A stretch of 64,000 nt of DNA from Gnetum montanum. Lineage: Eukaryota; Streptophyta; Gnetopsida; Gnetales; Gnetaceae. This document shows positions 47,200 through 59,099 of this stretch, piece after piece. The notes beneath the pieces were generated by a model. That model saw only the letters and a program-made list of their open reading frames with translations. It did not search any database and was not told the DNA's origin. The first letter of the stretch is position 1. Each line of letters starts with the position of its first letter. Both the position numbers and the translations under genes were made by a program. Where the stretch lies: the NCBI GenBank assembly GCA_015680685.1, contig MNCI01024313.1, positions 18,203-82,202 of the forward strand, given 5' to 3'.

Positions 47200-47880
47200 A
47201 TGAAGATTGAGAACATCTAGAAAGTCCATTGCAAATTACAAAATAAAAAAGTTTTTTTTTTTAATTGTAATATTTGTTGGCCTATCTTATTAATTGTACC
47301 ATCTACAAAATATCAGGTCCAATTGTGATCCTCAACAATATTTAAACTACAAATAGTATGTTATCATTCACTACTTTTTTTACTCTAAACCCATACCTGG
47401 ATTAAAATCTCCACAAATAAATACTATTTCTTTTACTACAAATTCTACAATATCTTTGCCTAAGAATTGAAAAGGATCATCATGAGATAGCTCTATAGAA
47501 TTATATAATGTAGCATCTCCGGGAGCAAAATAGCAAAAATAGGATACAACAAGAAAAGCAGAACCATGTTTACATAAGATTTTTAGCCAAACATATTGTT
47601 TATGATCATCAATTTTTCTAAAAGAACAATTTTTAAAATATTTTCTCACTAATATGACAATGTCCCTCAAAGGTTTGCCTCTTCATCCTACTCTTGCATT
47701 TATTGCAACAAATTTAATAAATCTAGAAACTACAAAATCTACAAAACCAACATCTTCCTAAGCTTCAACAAAATCAAAAATATCAAATCTATCAAATAAG
47801 CTAATACTAGTTAAAGAAATAACTTTATTTGCAATTCCACCATCAATATTAAGAAATCCACACCTTAAAAGGGTCTACAC
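47200..47880 (-). pseudogene. LINE AP-type endonuclease
   Basis: The N-terminal segment LKCGFLNIDGG ... DRFDIFDFVEA starts near 47,870 and precedes the open stretch 47,670-47,380. That contains RDIVILVRKYF, SYFCYFAPGDATLYN and IVFICGDFNPGMG. GDFN (47,401-47,412) is a conserved catalytic motif of AP endonucleases that nick the target DNA. The position between ORF1 and RT fits ORF2 of a LINE. Confidence 0.78.
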
Positions 47881-47889
47881 ATTTTTTGT

Positions 47890-48516
47890 ATAATTTTTGG
47901 AATGCTAGTTATTTGTAATGATTACCATATTGCTAGCATTTAGGTATACAACCAAACCTTGTTCATGAGCTACCTTAACCTTTTTCCATTATTTAGCCCT
48001 TTTTTCAAGTTCCTTTTAAATATGATCCTTATTTATCTAAATATTTTCCCCATTTTCAGTTTGCTTCATGTAGCTTTGATGTTTTCAAACATGCACGCTA
48101 TCTTCTACATCATGAAACTTAACAATTACATGTTGAGGCTTTTCATGTTGTTCACCTAGAACCCTAAAAACTCTATGAATTTTTGAAAATGTTTTATGCA
48201 TGTTTATAAATTTTTCAAGTTTCTTAAATAAAATATAATCTATTTCATCCTCTCTATTTGGGGTTCCTATAAAATCCAAATTTATCCCCTTATTTTTATC
48301 TTTCTCTTTCAAAGGTTTTGTAATTGAAAATTTTTGCTTTGTATTTATTTCAATCTTAGATTCATTTTTATGTTCCTCCACCTTGGTTGCAAGTTCTACT
48401 AAATTTAGCAAAAAAATTTCATTATTCCTTGAAGTAATACTAGTTTTCTCTTTCTTCCTCAATCTTCTGTTTGGTGACTACTACCCTTTGAAGAATGCCT
48501 TTATTTTGTTTATTCA
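47890..48516 (-). pseudogene. LINE ORF1, L1-ORF1p-like C-terminal part
   Basis: The open stretch 48,462-48,085 has a charged, likely coiled-coil N-terminal part (ELATKVEEHKNESKIEI), then IHRVFRVLGEQ and KPQHVIVKFHDVEDSV. The latter resembles the RPRPIIVKF-type strand of L1 ORF1p (Transposase_22 family). Downstream remnants INKDHI ... KELEKRAKXWKKVKVAH and GLVVYLNASNMVII match the end of that domain. It lies directly upstream of the endonuclease. The usual plant L1 ORF1 is instead of the DUF4283/zinc-knuckle type. Assignment is from motif similarity only. Confidence 0.55.
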
Positions 48517-48654
48517 TTTAAGAAATATTAGAAAGTGACAAGAAAGGAAAAACTAGAAGTGCATGAACAAAGTTGAAAATTCTACACTAAGCAAATAAAT
48601 GGTAAAGAAAAAGTTAAGAAATAACTCCATTCATTACAATGACATGAAATATTT

Positions 48655-49240
48655 TTGAATAGTTTCATCCCTCATTTGTGTGTTTTACAACCATGCAAGG
48701 CTACAAAGTGAAGAATGAGCAGAAGACATCAAGAATTAATAGAATAGTAGGACCCCAACTTATCAAAAAATTAGGATTATTATGTTTTCACAAATAAAAA
48801 AAGAAAGAAAACCCCAAATTTATAGGTCATAGTTGAGGTGGGGCAAGGATACCTATAAGTTTTTTCGATAAAAAAACATGAAGCTTTTAAGGATTTCTTC
48901 AACAACTAATCATCACTAAGATAATGTTCTAGAGAATTGGATCTTCTTGGTAAAGCCAAGTATAAGGTTTAAGAAAACACTCACGTTCAAGAATTTGGTG
49001 AAAATCCAATTTGCAAATGAGAGGGATCCAATTTTTATTGTGAAAATCATGATGTTCTAGCAACATTTTTTGGGAGTTTCACTCCTTAGTAGTATGTTTT
49101 ACAACCATACAATGCTACAAAGTGAATAATGGTTAGTAGGTATCGAGGATAAATAGAAAAGAGGACTTCCACTTAGCAAAAATAATATGGTTGCCATGTT
49201 TTGACAATTAAAAAAGAAAAATCCAAAATGTAAGGCATTA
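48655..49240 (+). repeat. Diverged duplication, spacing about 415 bp
   Basis: Segment 48,661-48,830 (TGTTTTACAACCATGCAAGG, CTACAAAGTGAAGAATG, TTATGTTTTCACAA) is related to 49,075-49,235 (same landmarks: TGTTTTACAACCATACAATG, CTACAAAGTGAATAATG, CATGTTTTGACAA). It is non-coding. Confidence 0.7.
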
Positions 49241-49779
49241 TGAGTTTAGAATTGGAAGGCAAAAAAAATATTTTTTACAATCATTTATCCTATTTTGTTA
49301 TGTAGATGCATGGTTTGGGAATAAGGCCTTAGCATAAAAAATTAGAAGGCTATTGCAAGACTATAGATGATATTGGGAAAGTGAAAAATCCAAATAATAA
49401 TGGCTTGAGGGCTGAGGTAGTCCAAAACATTGGGAATTAGGGGAGACTAAGCCAAAAACAATGAGATTTCTTAGTCTTTGTTATGTACATGCTACCATTC
49501 CTTCCCCACAAAAATCCAAAATTCCTAATATGCTACAATCTAAGGTAGGGAAGGGCAAAAATGTTGTTCTATCAAAGCGAAAGGCCAAACACGTTGACCA
49601 CAAGGTTAGAGAAAAAACCACAATACCCTACATTCAAGTGGGAAATGTGAAAAATTAGTTATCGTAATAACATGTTCATCCATTTATACATGTTTTCAAT
49701 AAAAAAATTTATAACTAACACTACAAATACTTTAACAATTTAAAAATATTTTCTATAGAGTATATCAATCAATCACATT

Positions 49780-52250
49780 CAAATGTTAAAGAAATTACAT
49801 ATAAAACATAACACCATCCATTGAAGGATTTTAAGAAAAATGCATAGAGATATATTAAATTGAAAAATACAACAGTAAATACTAAAATATTTAAATATAA
49901 ATTCATATGGATTAAATAAACTATAGAAAGAATCTAGTAAGAATAAATGAAAATGCTTATAATAAACCACTATATCTACTACCTACCAAACAAAACAATA
50001 AGATAGCATGAACAAAAATTCTATAAAAATACAAGGAAAGCAATTGCAGAGAAGAGACAAACGAGTAGGCAAGAAAGACAATAAAAATGTAGAGAAATAG
50101 AAAAGAAGAGAGGCTTCATGATGAGGGTAGAAATAATGCCTTATTGTCACTTGAATATACAAAATACTATATAGTGCTCATGTCATTCCTAAGAAAAATC
50201 ACTTATACTAATAAACACATAAACTTCTATATCTAAACTTATAGCATTACAACATATGCAAAACCCTCCTCACATAACTTTCAATAAGGTAGCATTAAAA
50301 CAAACCCACTACAACTAATAATACAAATTTTTATACTCACAGAATCTAGTACCACCACCCTATTTACACTTACTATGTAGTTATCATGTTGCTACCAATA
50401 CCACCACCCCCTTTGCACTTCCTATGTAGCTACTATGCTTTTAACTTGGGATCATGTCCTATGTAGAGCTAACCTTTTCATAAAAAAAAAAAAAAATCAT
50501 CACAAACAATACCATACCCTAGGTAGCCTAGAAAATCCAAGTACAAATAATACTACAAAATTTTATAAAACTATATATACCCCTAAATATGCGTCCCCTA
50601 AATAACTACTTTACAAACCTATCTATAAAAAAAAATAACACTACATACATGTTTATAAGATCACACATCCTAAACAATTTGTTGAATTTAACAAATAACC
50701 TATCAAAAAAAATCTAATACTACAATATATACCCTTTATAATACCGATATGTATAACCCTAAACATACCATATATGTCTCTCCTAAATAACTACTCTACA
50801 AAATTTTCTATAACAATATTTTTAAAAAATAAATAACAATATATATTCCATTATAACAACAATGACATCATATCGACATCCCCTAAATAATTTGTCAAAT
50901 TGAACACATAACCTATAAAAAAAACTAATACTACTATATATACCCTTTGTAACAACACCAACATAATATGAACACCCCTAAACAAATTTTTGAATTTAAT
51001 ATATAACATATATAATATTAAACATCTCACCACCCTTATTTAATAAAACAACATACTATGAATCCAAACTATTATGGTTCTTTAAAATAAAGTACAATAT
51101 ATACTTCTAAACACAAATTAACTACAATATAGTATATACCTCTTATAATACTAATAACATAATACCTATACCTTTTTAAAAAATTATTAAATTTAATAAA
51201 TAGCCTATACATTGAAAAAAACATAAATCAAATTACAACTATAGTTAACATACAATCTTGAAACTATGATCCTATAAACAATAATATATCACTTATGTAC
51301 ACAAAGAGAAAGTTGTTCCCCTAATACATATTACAAATTTAAACACATAAATCCTTGAATCAAACAATGATTCCATTAATAATCCTAGGTCATAGGTTTA
51401 ATTCAACTAAGTAGCACTAAGTTATAAACTTCTATAAATATTGGGGCATACCTATGTTTTACTTATTTCAGGTTCCAACACCCCTAAACAATTAACCCAT
51501 TAATAAAAACTATTGTACAACCCATTGGTTAGTTTGTTCCCTCATAGAGGTTTGTTCTTGAAGGTGCTAAGTTTAAAACTTAGTGCCAACACCCTATTTG
51601 CACTTCCTATGTTGTTAGCATATAGGCATGTCCTGGGGAGTATAGATCCAACCTAACTTTACACTCAAAAATAACTACTCTATGAACCTATCTATAATTA
51701 GGGGAAAAAGAAACAAAAAAAAACTAACACTATATACACCCTTATAATAATAATACCATAATGCCCATAACCCCAAACAAATTGCTAAATTGAATAAATA
51801 ACATATGAGAAAACTAATACTATAATATAAATCTCTTATAATGATAAAAACATAATATCCACCTCTCTAAAAAATTTCTCTAAATTAAATTAAACTATTT
51901 TATTAACCTATATTTACTCATCCTTCTTTTAAAATTGTATATTTTGCACCAACTCTCTGTTCATACATAATAACTTTTTAAATCAAAAAATAAGACTAAC
52001 CACAAAAAGAATTAAACATGAATACATAGAGAAAAAACAATTGTAGAAAGAAGATAGTAGAAAGAAATGGAAATGTCTACAACAAACCAATATCTAACAA
52101 TTTCCGAATGAAACACTAAGATATAATGAATAAAAATTCTATAAAAAATAATGAATAAAAACACAATAAAAATAAATGTAGAGAATATGTAGAAGAGCAC
52201 ATTGAAAGGATAGAAAAATTAAAAAATAAAATATAGGTGGCTAGTGAGAA
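49780..52250. repeat. Region bounded by direct repeats 2.1 kb apart, possible non-autonomous element
   Basis: Segment 49,920-50,110 (AGAAAGAATCTAGTAAG, AACAAAAATTCTATAAAAAT, AATGTAGAGAA) is related to 52,040-52,240 (AGAAAGAAGATAGTAG, AATAAAAATTCTATAAAAAA, AATGTAGAGAA). A second pair is 50,345-50,460 and 51,575-51,640 (CACCCTATTTGCACTTCCTATG and similar). No coding motif is inside. It could be a decayed TRIM/LARD-like element or a tandem duplication. Confidence 0.45.
50500..51890. repeat. Diffuse AT-rich repeats of about 100-120 bp
   Basis: Variants of ACTACTATATATACCCTTTATAA followed by ACATAATA...CCCCTAAACAA and AATAACCTAT recur at about 50,560, 50,720, 50,840, 50,930, 51,095, 51,720 and 51,810. 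Units are strongly diverged. Confidence 0.5.
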
Positions 52251-52499
52251 TCTTGTAGCATTTCTTTTATTTAATTCCTAGGGAATATAATTCCACCTCT
52301 TTGCAGTCATTTCTTGATGGTGTTGTTATCCCATGTGAGCTATGACCATGAATAAAAGACATAGCAATCTTTGCAATATCTTCATCAAGATAGGTAGCTA
52401 ACCATTCATGTTTTCTATCTCTATCCCTGATTTAGTATTTCAAAATTATATTCAATATCTTCCTATCTTTTTGGAATGATATCTCTCTTCCTCTTAAGC

Positions 52500-53030
52500 A
52501 TGTTCAAAATGTTCATTGAATGTCTCCTCTTCTAATTCATATATATGTTGAATAGAAATCCATTTTAGTTTAATTTCTTCATCATTTCTTCCTAGGTCAT
52601 ATCTTACATCTCTAAAAGATAGTGTCATAGAAATTTTGCCCAATAATAATCTATCCATTATTCATCTCCTACTCTTGAAGCCACTCTAAATCTAGGATAT
52701 GTTTTGACAAAAATTGGTTGTGGTCAAGTCCTCCACATTGGTACCTCTCTCCTTTTAGAGGTAAATGTAAAATATTTTACAATGTTCAATAATGAAAATC
52801 CTTCCATTTCCAATGGTCTCTTTTCATATGCATTGATAAGGGATGTGTATGTTTTAGGTTTCTTATCTCCATCTACAACTAGTGTAACTTTTTTATAGAT
52901 ATCTCTAGATACATTTATATTATTAAATGGAAGTTTATATAGCATATGATAAATCTCCATAGCACAAATGTCTCTATCAATTGTGGCATCCATCATGAGT
53001 CTTTTGTATGCATTCATTACATTTTTTTCT
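52500..53030 (-). pseudogene. Helitron protein, region between Rep and helicase
   Basis: The open stretch 53,017-52,724 has MNAYKRLMMDATIDRDICAM, which resembles the RDISAQE-type motif of Helitron proteins, then IYHMLYKLPFNN, YTSLINAYEKRP and FSLLNIVKYFTF. Downstream, in shifted frames, FVKTYPRFRVASRVGDE and WIDYYWAKFLXHY resemble the PRY...YCRAKLLLHHP segment. Similarity is by pattern and spacing only. Confidence 0.5.
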
Positions 53031-53136
53031 AGGTTTTCAGAATGTCATAGCCTATAAATTTGCATAAATGTAATCATCTAATTTAATTCATATGATTACT
53101 TCTTTAATCGTATCAAATTCATTTGAATAGATTAGC

Positions 53137-53172
53137 TTATTATTATTATTATTATTGTTGTTATTGTTATTT
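53137..53172 (+). repeat. TTA/TTG microsatellite
   Basis: Run of TTATTATTATT units turning into TTGTTGTTATTG. It marks the left side of the DNA that interrupts the Helitron. Confidence 0.8.
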
Positions 53173-53344
53173 GTTTTCAACATAATTGAATGTAATATGC
53201 TTTCTAGGATACTTTCTTAAAGTTTTTTACCCTCTATTTTACTATTATTAGAGCTTACCCATAGATTTTTTAAATATTTTATGATTAAATGTTAAAATAG
53301 AGTGACTACAATATGTTTTTCCTTTTATCTATTTTTATGCTTTT

Positions 53345-53495
53345 ATAATCATTTGGCTATGCATATTTTATTCTTTATGCACATTGACTTATGAACCTTC
53401 AATCTTTATTATGCACATTCACTTGTGTACATTTGTTCTTTATTATGCACATCTAGTTATGCATATTTTATTTTTATTATGTATATGTGATTATA
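53345..53495 (+). repeat. Short tandem repeats, TATGCACAT core
   Basis: About four units of 35-45 bases share TTTATTATGCACAT...TTATGCATATTT, between roughly 53,345 and 53,490. Confidence 0.6.
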
Positions 53496-55676
53496 TAATA
53501 ATTTTTTCATAGAGCAATTTTGAACCTAAGCCCTACCCAAAACATATTCCTTGTTACTTTTTGTCATTAAACTAGGATTTGAAGTTTATTTTTAATTATA
53601 ATAAAATATTACATAAATTACCTTTGTTAAGAAAGTATCTTAAGATGATGTCCTACCAAAACTCTAACCTTAGCAACATGTCCAAAATGTTCAAAAAATT
53701 AAATTTTGACCTTTGGCTTACTAGAATTAGAGTTATGGTTTTCAGGATATTACATTTTCTAGTTTGCAAAAATACTATAAATGTTTCAGTATCTAAATTG
53801 GATGACTATGATAAGTAAAGCCTAGATAAGATTTTAGCATATGATTAGTTAGAACACTTGATAAGGATTCTATAGGTTCAAACAAAATTTGATTTAGAGA
53901 CCTGGTGTGCATGTTATGAGTGTTTGACTAAGGGTATTAATAAATAGAGAAATTAGGAAAAATAAACTTATAAAAATGACTTTAAAGAATTAAGAAATAA
54001 AAACAAAATTTTATTTTGAATTAGACACCATGGAAAAAGCACATTCACATGCAAAGTTGGAAGAAAGGACATATATGTTATATGCATACTACTTTTATGC
54101 ACCACCTCACATTTTCTTTTGTCACCTCCTCTACTACCATTTTTGGCCATTTGGTTTTGTAACCATCATTTTCCAAATTATTGTTCCATCATGTTTTTTT
54201 CTTTTTCTTCTTCTTTTTATAGCCGAATTTATTCCTATCTCTTACATTTTTCCTCTTATAAATAGGTTTAGGCCTTAGATACATTTCATCATAGTTTGTA
54301 GAAGGGTTTTAGGTATGAAATGTTAAGCAAAGAAAAAATAAATTAAGAGAATATGGTAGGAAATCATCTTTTAATATAAATAAATTAAGAGCTCTACCAA
54401 CACAAGGAAGGAAGATTATTTTAGTTTTCTTTTAATACGATTGCGCTATTTTGTTGTAGATCCTACAAGAGATATTATTTTATGTTTCTTTTTATGAAGT
54501 TGACCTATATTATTGTGGATTTTTTATTCCTCCTCTTTGTTTTTTCATCTTCTACTATTATTCTATGATTTTTATTATTATGTCGAGATTCTATTGGATT
54601 CTAATCATTTTAGGCATGTTTATATGAAAATAATATTTTAATCATGTCCATACCTTTTTCTATCTCTTAATGAATTTCTGAAATTGTGGAAAATTTACCT
54701 AACAAGCTCCTTATATATTTTATGAATAATTTGAATCAACTTGTGATATGAACATGGTTCTTGGTTCAACTCATGACATAAACATGACTTTGCAAGAATT
54801 TTGTGAAATTTTTGCTATTATGGATTTTTGGCCATTTTGGAAATCTTTTGGATTATTGGAATAAAATAATAATATTTGCATAACCAACTTTTCTTAGTTG
54901 ATAGTGGGAATTGCAAATCTTTTAGATGCTCTTGTTTGCATGTAGTAGTGAAGGTTCTGTAGTGAGACCCATCCCACAAGAACAAGGGTTGTTGGATGGA
55001 TTTCCTACTTTGGATTTTGTTTCGTAAATTCATGTGAGGCTCTGGATTTAGTTGAGATCATGGCACTAATTAGTTGAGTCAAGTGGCATGCAGTGAGGCA
55101 TATTCAAGATCTTTCCTTCTAATGATACTTGTGCCTTAGCCATTGAGGATGCTAATAGTGAGGCTATTGCCAAGACCTAGCCATGAATGACTTGCTTGGC
55201 CTCACAAAGATAATTTCTTGATAGTAGTAAGGTTATTCCAAGTGGTATTGGTGAGTCCCTTTAGTAGTGAGGGTAACCAAGACCTAGCCTTTAGAGATGC
55301 CTAGATAAAATATACATTCTTTAGGATTTTTGAATTTCATTTGGATTGTTGGAACATTTTGTGGCATTTTTGGATCTTGAAACATTTTGGAAAATTTTAT
55401 GGCATTTCTAGACCTTAAAACATTTTTAAATATTTAATTAAAAATATTTATCAAGCTCATATCCTGAGACCCTTGGTCCAAAACCTTTATTCTCCATGAA
55501 GAGGAAAATATAATAACTTTTCTTATTTGAGGGATTCTAACTTCTCCTACATTTTGAAGCAAAAATCTGAGTAGGTAGGAAATCATCAAAAGAGGAACAT
55601 GGGATGAAAACTGGATCAATTTTGTACAAAATAGGCCTTTTGAACTTGAATATAACTTCTACATATTTTGTATTTT

Positions 55677-55677
55677 N
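55677..55677. other. Undetermined base (N)
   Basis: Single ambiguous base in an AT-rich non-coding stretch, TATTTTNTATTT. Confidence 0.99.
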
Positions 55678-56009
55678 TATTTCTAGAGGTCTAATTAGGG
55701 AAAAAAAAAGTGTTGTTGGGATCATTATTTTACATACTATTTTTTGATGCACTTAGTGACAATTTTTGACATTTATCTTTTTGTGGCTATGCAAATCTCT
55801 TTTTCCCATTAAATAAATTTTATTTAATTATATACTTGAGTATTATAATTTTTGCTATGCTATATATCTTTACTATATTTTTTATTCTAATTAATAATTT
55901 TTAAAATCTATTTTATGGATTTCTTTGAAATTAGTAAATCAAGGTTAAATTTAGATCCTTGGGGTTTCATAATATCTTTATTAGTTATTTATAATTAATA
56001 GGGATGTTA

Positions 56010-56990
56010 TAGAGAGTTTGCAATATGAAGACATGAAAGGATTATGACTTCTTTTTATATTTTCCTACATATTTTGCAATATACTTAATAACAATGTATT
56101 TATGAATTATTGGTTGAAAGTCTATGTTTGCTTCCCATGTTTGAAGAATCATTCTATTTTGAATGTTTAATCTTGTATCATTTCAATGTGGTTCATATGT
56201 TACATGATGATTGTATTGTGAACCTTGAAAGAGTTTCAATTAAGGTAATAATGTCCATGGAACATACTACTTGAGGAAAAATTTTAATTTATGTCATTTT
56301 TGTTTAACATTGAATACATTCATGATGTAAATAACAACCAATATATTTAGCATAAAATAATTTTACGTGCAAACTTGTACATTATTTTATGATCTTAAAC
56401 ATGATCATCTTCTTCATTATGTATGATGATGAACATAATTTAAAACCTCATTATAATTGATATCAATATCCATGAATTGTAGCTTACTACTTTCAATCTC
56501 ACATGGATGGCTAGGATTCTTAACATGTTGTATCTACAAATGATAGACTTGTATAATATTAATGATTCTTTCAAATTACTTCAACAATTTTTAAAAATTT
56601 AAGAGTAATAAAATCAAAAGTCTAAAATTCCAAATAACTTACATCATTGGATATTCTATCTTGATTAAACTAGTATTCCATGAATTTGTTATTATATCAA
56701 AAAGCTCTCTCATCTTCCCAACTACTTTGGAAATATTCCAATGAAGGTCTTCTATGTTTGGAGCTTTCTTAATTGAAAGAAAGCCAAGGACATCTGGTGA
56801 TTTTGTATGTTGCCACTCATATCTTATCCAGTAATCAACCACATTGAATTTCTCAACTAATACATTTCCTTGAAATGCCTAATGTTGAAGATGCATAAAC
56901 TTAGTAAGTATATGTGGATTCTTGATAATAATCTTCATTTTTCCTTTCTTTGTTAAAGAAATATTTTCAAGTGGTTATTTAAGCATTACT
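56010..56990 (-). pseudogene. Helitron Rep (HUH/Y2) domain
   Basis: Rep nicks and joins single-stranded DNA in rolling-circle transposition. In order: KIIIKNPHILTKF near 56,935, FNVVDYWIRYEWQHTKSPDV (open stretch 56,842-56,639), then LGFLSIKKAPNIEDLHW. The HUH motif, normally H-x-H-G after SP, reads SPDVLGF, so both metal-binding His are lost. SHPCEIESSKLQFMDIDIN lies near 56,480. NDTRLNIQNRMILQTWEANI is near 56,170, followed by the double-tyrosine motif YIAKY at 56,069-56,083, kept intact. Frameshifts and stops are present. Confidence 0.7.
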
Positions 56991-57985
56991 TTATGTATGT
57001 CTAGCCAGTGAAGATCTATTATACTTAGAGTTAAGAAAAAAATAGTTGGTGTAACCAACTCATTTATCAAATTAAATAATTGCACTTAATTATTTAATCA
57101 TTTGTGGAATAATGTTTCCATCACATTAATTGTTAAATATCACTATCAAATGGATTTAGTTTATGCTCTTTTCAATGAGTATTGTATCCTACTCTTAGAC
57201 TCTCATATTGTGTGTCTTATTCACTTACACAATCTTCTACTTTATCTATATTATTATTTTTCCTTATTTTATGAGATGTTACATTTCATCTTCTTTCATC
57301 TTAGACTTCTTATTTACTTATTCTTCTAGGTACATAGATGATTTTTAAACTTTCTCAATGGGTCAAGCCATTTTTCCTAAACTATTGTGTTTATTCTTAT
57401 TTATCTTTTGTTCTTTATTTTATTATACATAAACAACATATCTAGGAATTGGTTAATTCATTATGATATATTGAGTTATCTTTTAACACTTTTCTTCAAT
57501 CATAAGGATGGATTTTATTAATTTTGTTATTATTATTATTTTATTGTAAGTGATTATTTTATTTTGAGCATGGGATGAGCTTTGAAAAATGCATGTTTAT
57601 TAGACATGAATAAAATTTTGTTCATCATGTATTCTTGTTCTTCACTATTCAAGGATAACTATTGAACAAAATAAAGCAATGGTCAAACTTGCATTAACCT
57701 TCATTAGGATACATTATAAGTTTAAATTAGTTAGTTTTTCTATAAACATTTGGAAAAATATTTTTGGGTTAGTACCCTCATTAGTATGATTTACAATCTT
57801 AACATTTTAAAGAGTAGATAGGAGAATAATCTCATTAGATGACTTCTAAATTAGGGCTTTAGTAGTTGTTTCTTAATGTTCTTCATTTTCTAGTATAGAT
57901 TCTGTAATGATGATGTTCTCAAATTGAGGATATGTGAAGGTAGGTACTAATTCCTAATCCTTCAATTGTTGTTTCAAGTGTTGAA
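56991..57985. other. AT-rich interval, nothing recognised
   Basis: It probably includes the decayed N-terminal part of the Helitron and flanking DNA. The T-rich open stretch 57,102-57,329 on the plus strand is low-complexity hydrophobic and lacks family features. Confidence 0.45.
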
Positions 57986-57988
57986 TAT

Positions 57989-58890
57989 TGATGAGTAGTA
58001 GGTATATCCTACATTCAACCATACAAATCACAAGTATTCACTAGTGATCTAGTCAAATTTTATAGACTTAGTTACCCAAGTAACCAAAATTCCTAAATAG
58101 TAATTTATGTAATTATAAAAACATTATTTTCATAACTCACACTTTTGTTTTATCTGTATGTATGGTTAAATGTGGTAAAGGCATATGATGTATATTTTTC
58201 TCCTAATAGCTAGATGATTGAATAGAGGTTTAACAAGTAATTATCTAATTGATCAAATAATCTAGTAACTAATTATCCTAACATGGAGTAACTATTCTCA
58301 CTTGTTGTACACAACTTGAACTAGCACTAACACTACTAGGTTATCAAGTGATGAGTATTGGGTGAACCAAATATCCACTATTGAGATTACCAAGTGTTAA
58401 CATGCTATGTTCAAAGTGGTTGTACTCATGTGTTTATGATTACTAACATTAATTACTTAATTAAAGAAAGTAATGGAAAGTATAAGTAAAGTGTAGAAAA
58501 GTAAAGTTAAGCTAGTCTAAGTGTTGCAACGGATATAAGAAATTTCAATTTTATTGCCATTGTGCCAATGTGTTCAGAAACATGGGAATTTGAATAAAAC
58601 TTAGTACAATATTTTAGATCCACAGTATAGGAACTTATAGGAAAAACATTCTAACTTTAGGGAAAAGAAACTGCAAGAGTTCAACTAAGGCTATGACTAA
58701 AAAGTGCGATAACTATGAGGGATGCACATATTTATATAGGTAATGGCCATGTCAATGTTGATGTATCTACGTGAATGAATCCTATGATGTGTCAAGAAAC
58801 ATATGTTAATAGGGCTATGTCAACAAGGATGCATCAACATTGCCTATCTTATTAATGTTTTAGCATATTCTCATGACCGATTGAAAGCTC
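57989..58890 (-). repeat. LTR C, decayed member of the element A/B LTR superfamily
   Basis: On the plus strand it begins TGATGAGTAGTAGGTATATCC, then CTACATTCAACCATAC, matching TGATGAGTGG ... CTACACTCAACCATAC of element A. It has the minisatellite motif (GGTTATCAAGTG, GATTACCAAGTG; 58,338-58,400) and a minus-strand TATA box (58,736-58,729). No primer-site remnant is visible to its left, so it is probably a 3' LTR with its element body to the right. The right boundary is approximate. Confidence 0.7.
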
Positions 58891-59099
58891 ATCCTTGAGT
58901 GAACATAATTAGGATCAAGTTCATTACAAAATTGGAAGGTATGAAATTTATTAACTAAAAGACAAATAGAAAGACTCTTAACTAACTTTAAGTGCTAGAT
59001 TATACATTATAATAGAAATGAATGTTCATTACAATAAAATTGAACACTTCACAAAAATTTAATAAGCACTTGTAAGATAGACAAAGATGTAATGATGTC

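Larger units (their letters stand above)
45000..48520 (-). mobile_element. LINE (non-LTR retrotransposon), decayed, minus strand
   Basis: Order on the minus strand: ORF1 end with an L1-ORF1p-like domain (48,462-47,890), AP endonuclease (47,880-47,200), RT (about 46,800-45,500) and C-terminal region (45,500-45,150). The 3' end faces the plus-strand LINE fragment that ends near 44,850. No clear poly-A tail or target-site duplication is visible. Confidence 0.78.
53175..56009. other. AT-rich insertion within the Helitron, nothing coding recognised
   Basis: Rep-like coding stops near 56,010, and Helitron-like coding resumes near 53,030. The right edge, read on the minus strand, starts TATAACATCCCTATTAATTA, resembling a decayed LTR start (TGTAACATCCC). 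A second related stretch on the minus strand starts TGTAATATCCTG near 53,750. A plus-strand TATAAATAGG is at 54,257. A solo LTR or non-autonomous LTR element is possible but unproven. Confidence 0.4.
52400..56990 (-). mobile_element. Helitron (rolling-circle transposon), decayed and interrupted
   Basis: Two coding blocks in the same orientation and correct order: Rep domain (56,990-56,010) and the segment preceding and entering the helicase (53,030-52,500). About 2.8-3.0 kb of unrelated AT-rich DNA separates them, which is not normal for this protein and looks like a later insertion. Helicase motifs and Helitron termini (TC...CTRR hairpin) are not identified. Confidence 0.6.

Noticed and set aside
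54230-54300. TATAAATAGG on the plus strand taken as a gene promoter
   Set aside because: No open reading frame or conserved element follows; the context fits a decayed LTR, but its orientation conflicts with the LTR-like start at 56,009.
57102-57329. Hydrophobic plus-strand open frame, possible membrane protein
   Set aside because: T-rich DNA produces Leu/Phe/Tyr-rich translations by chance; no start context or homologue evidence.
57961-57989. Primer binding site next to LTR C
   Set aside because: The expected TGGCGCC-type sequence does not align to the bases left of 57,989 even allowing CpG decay, so LTR C is treated as a 3' LTR.
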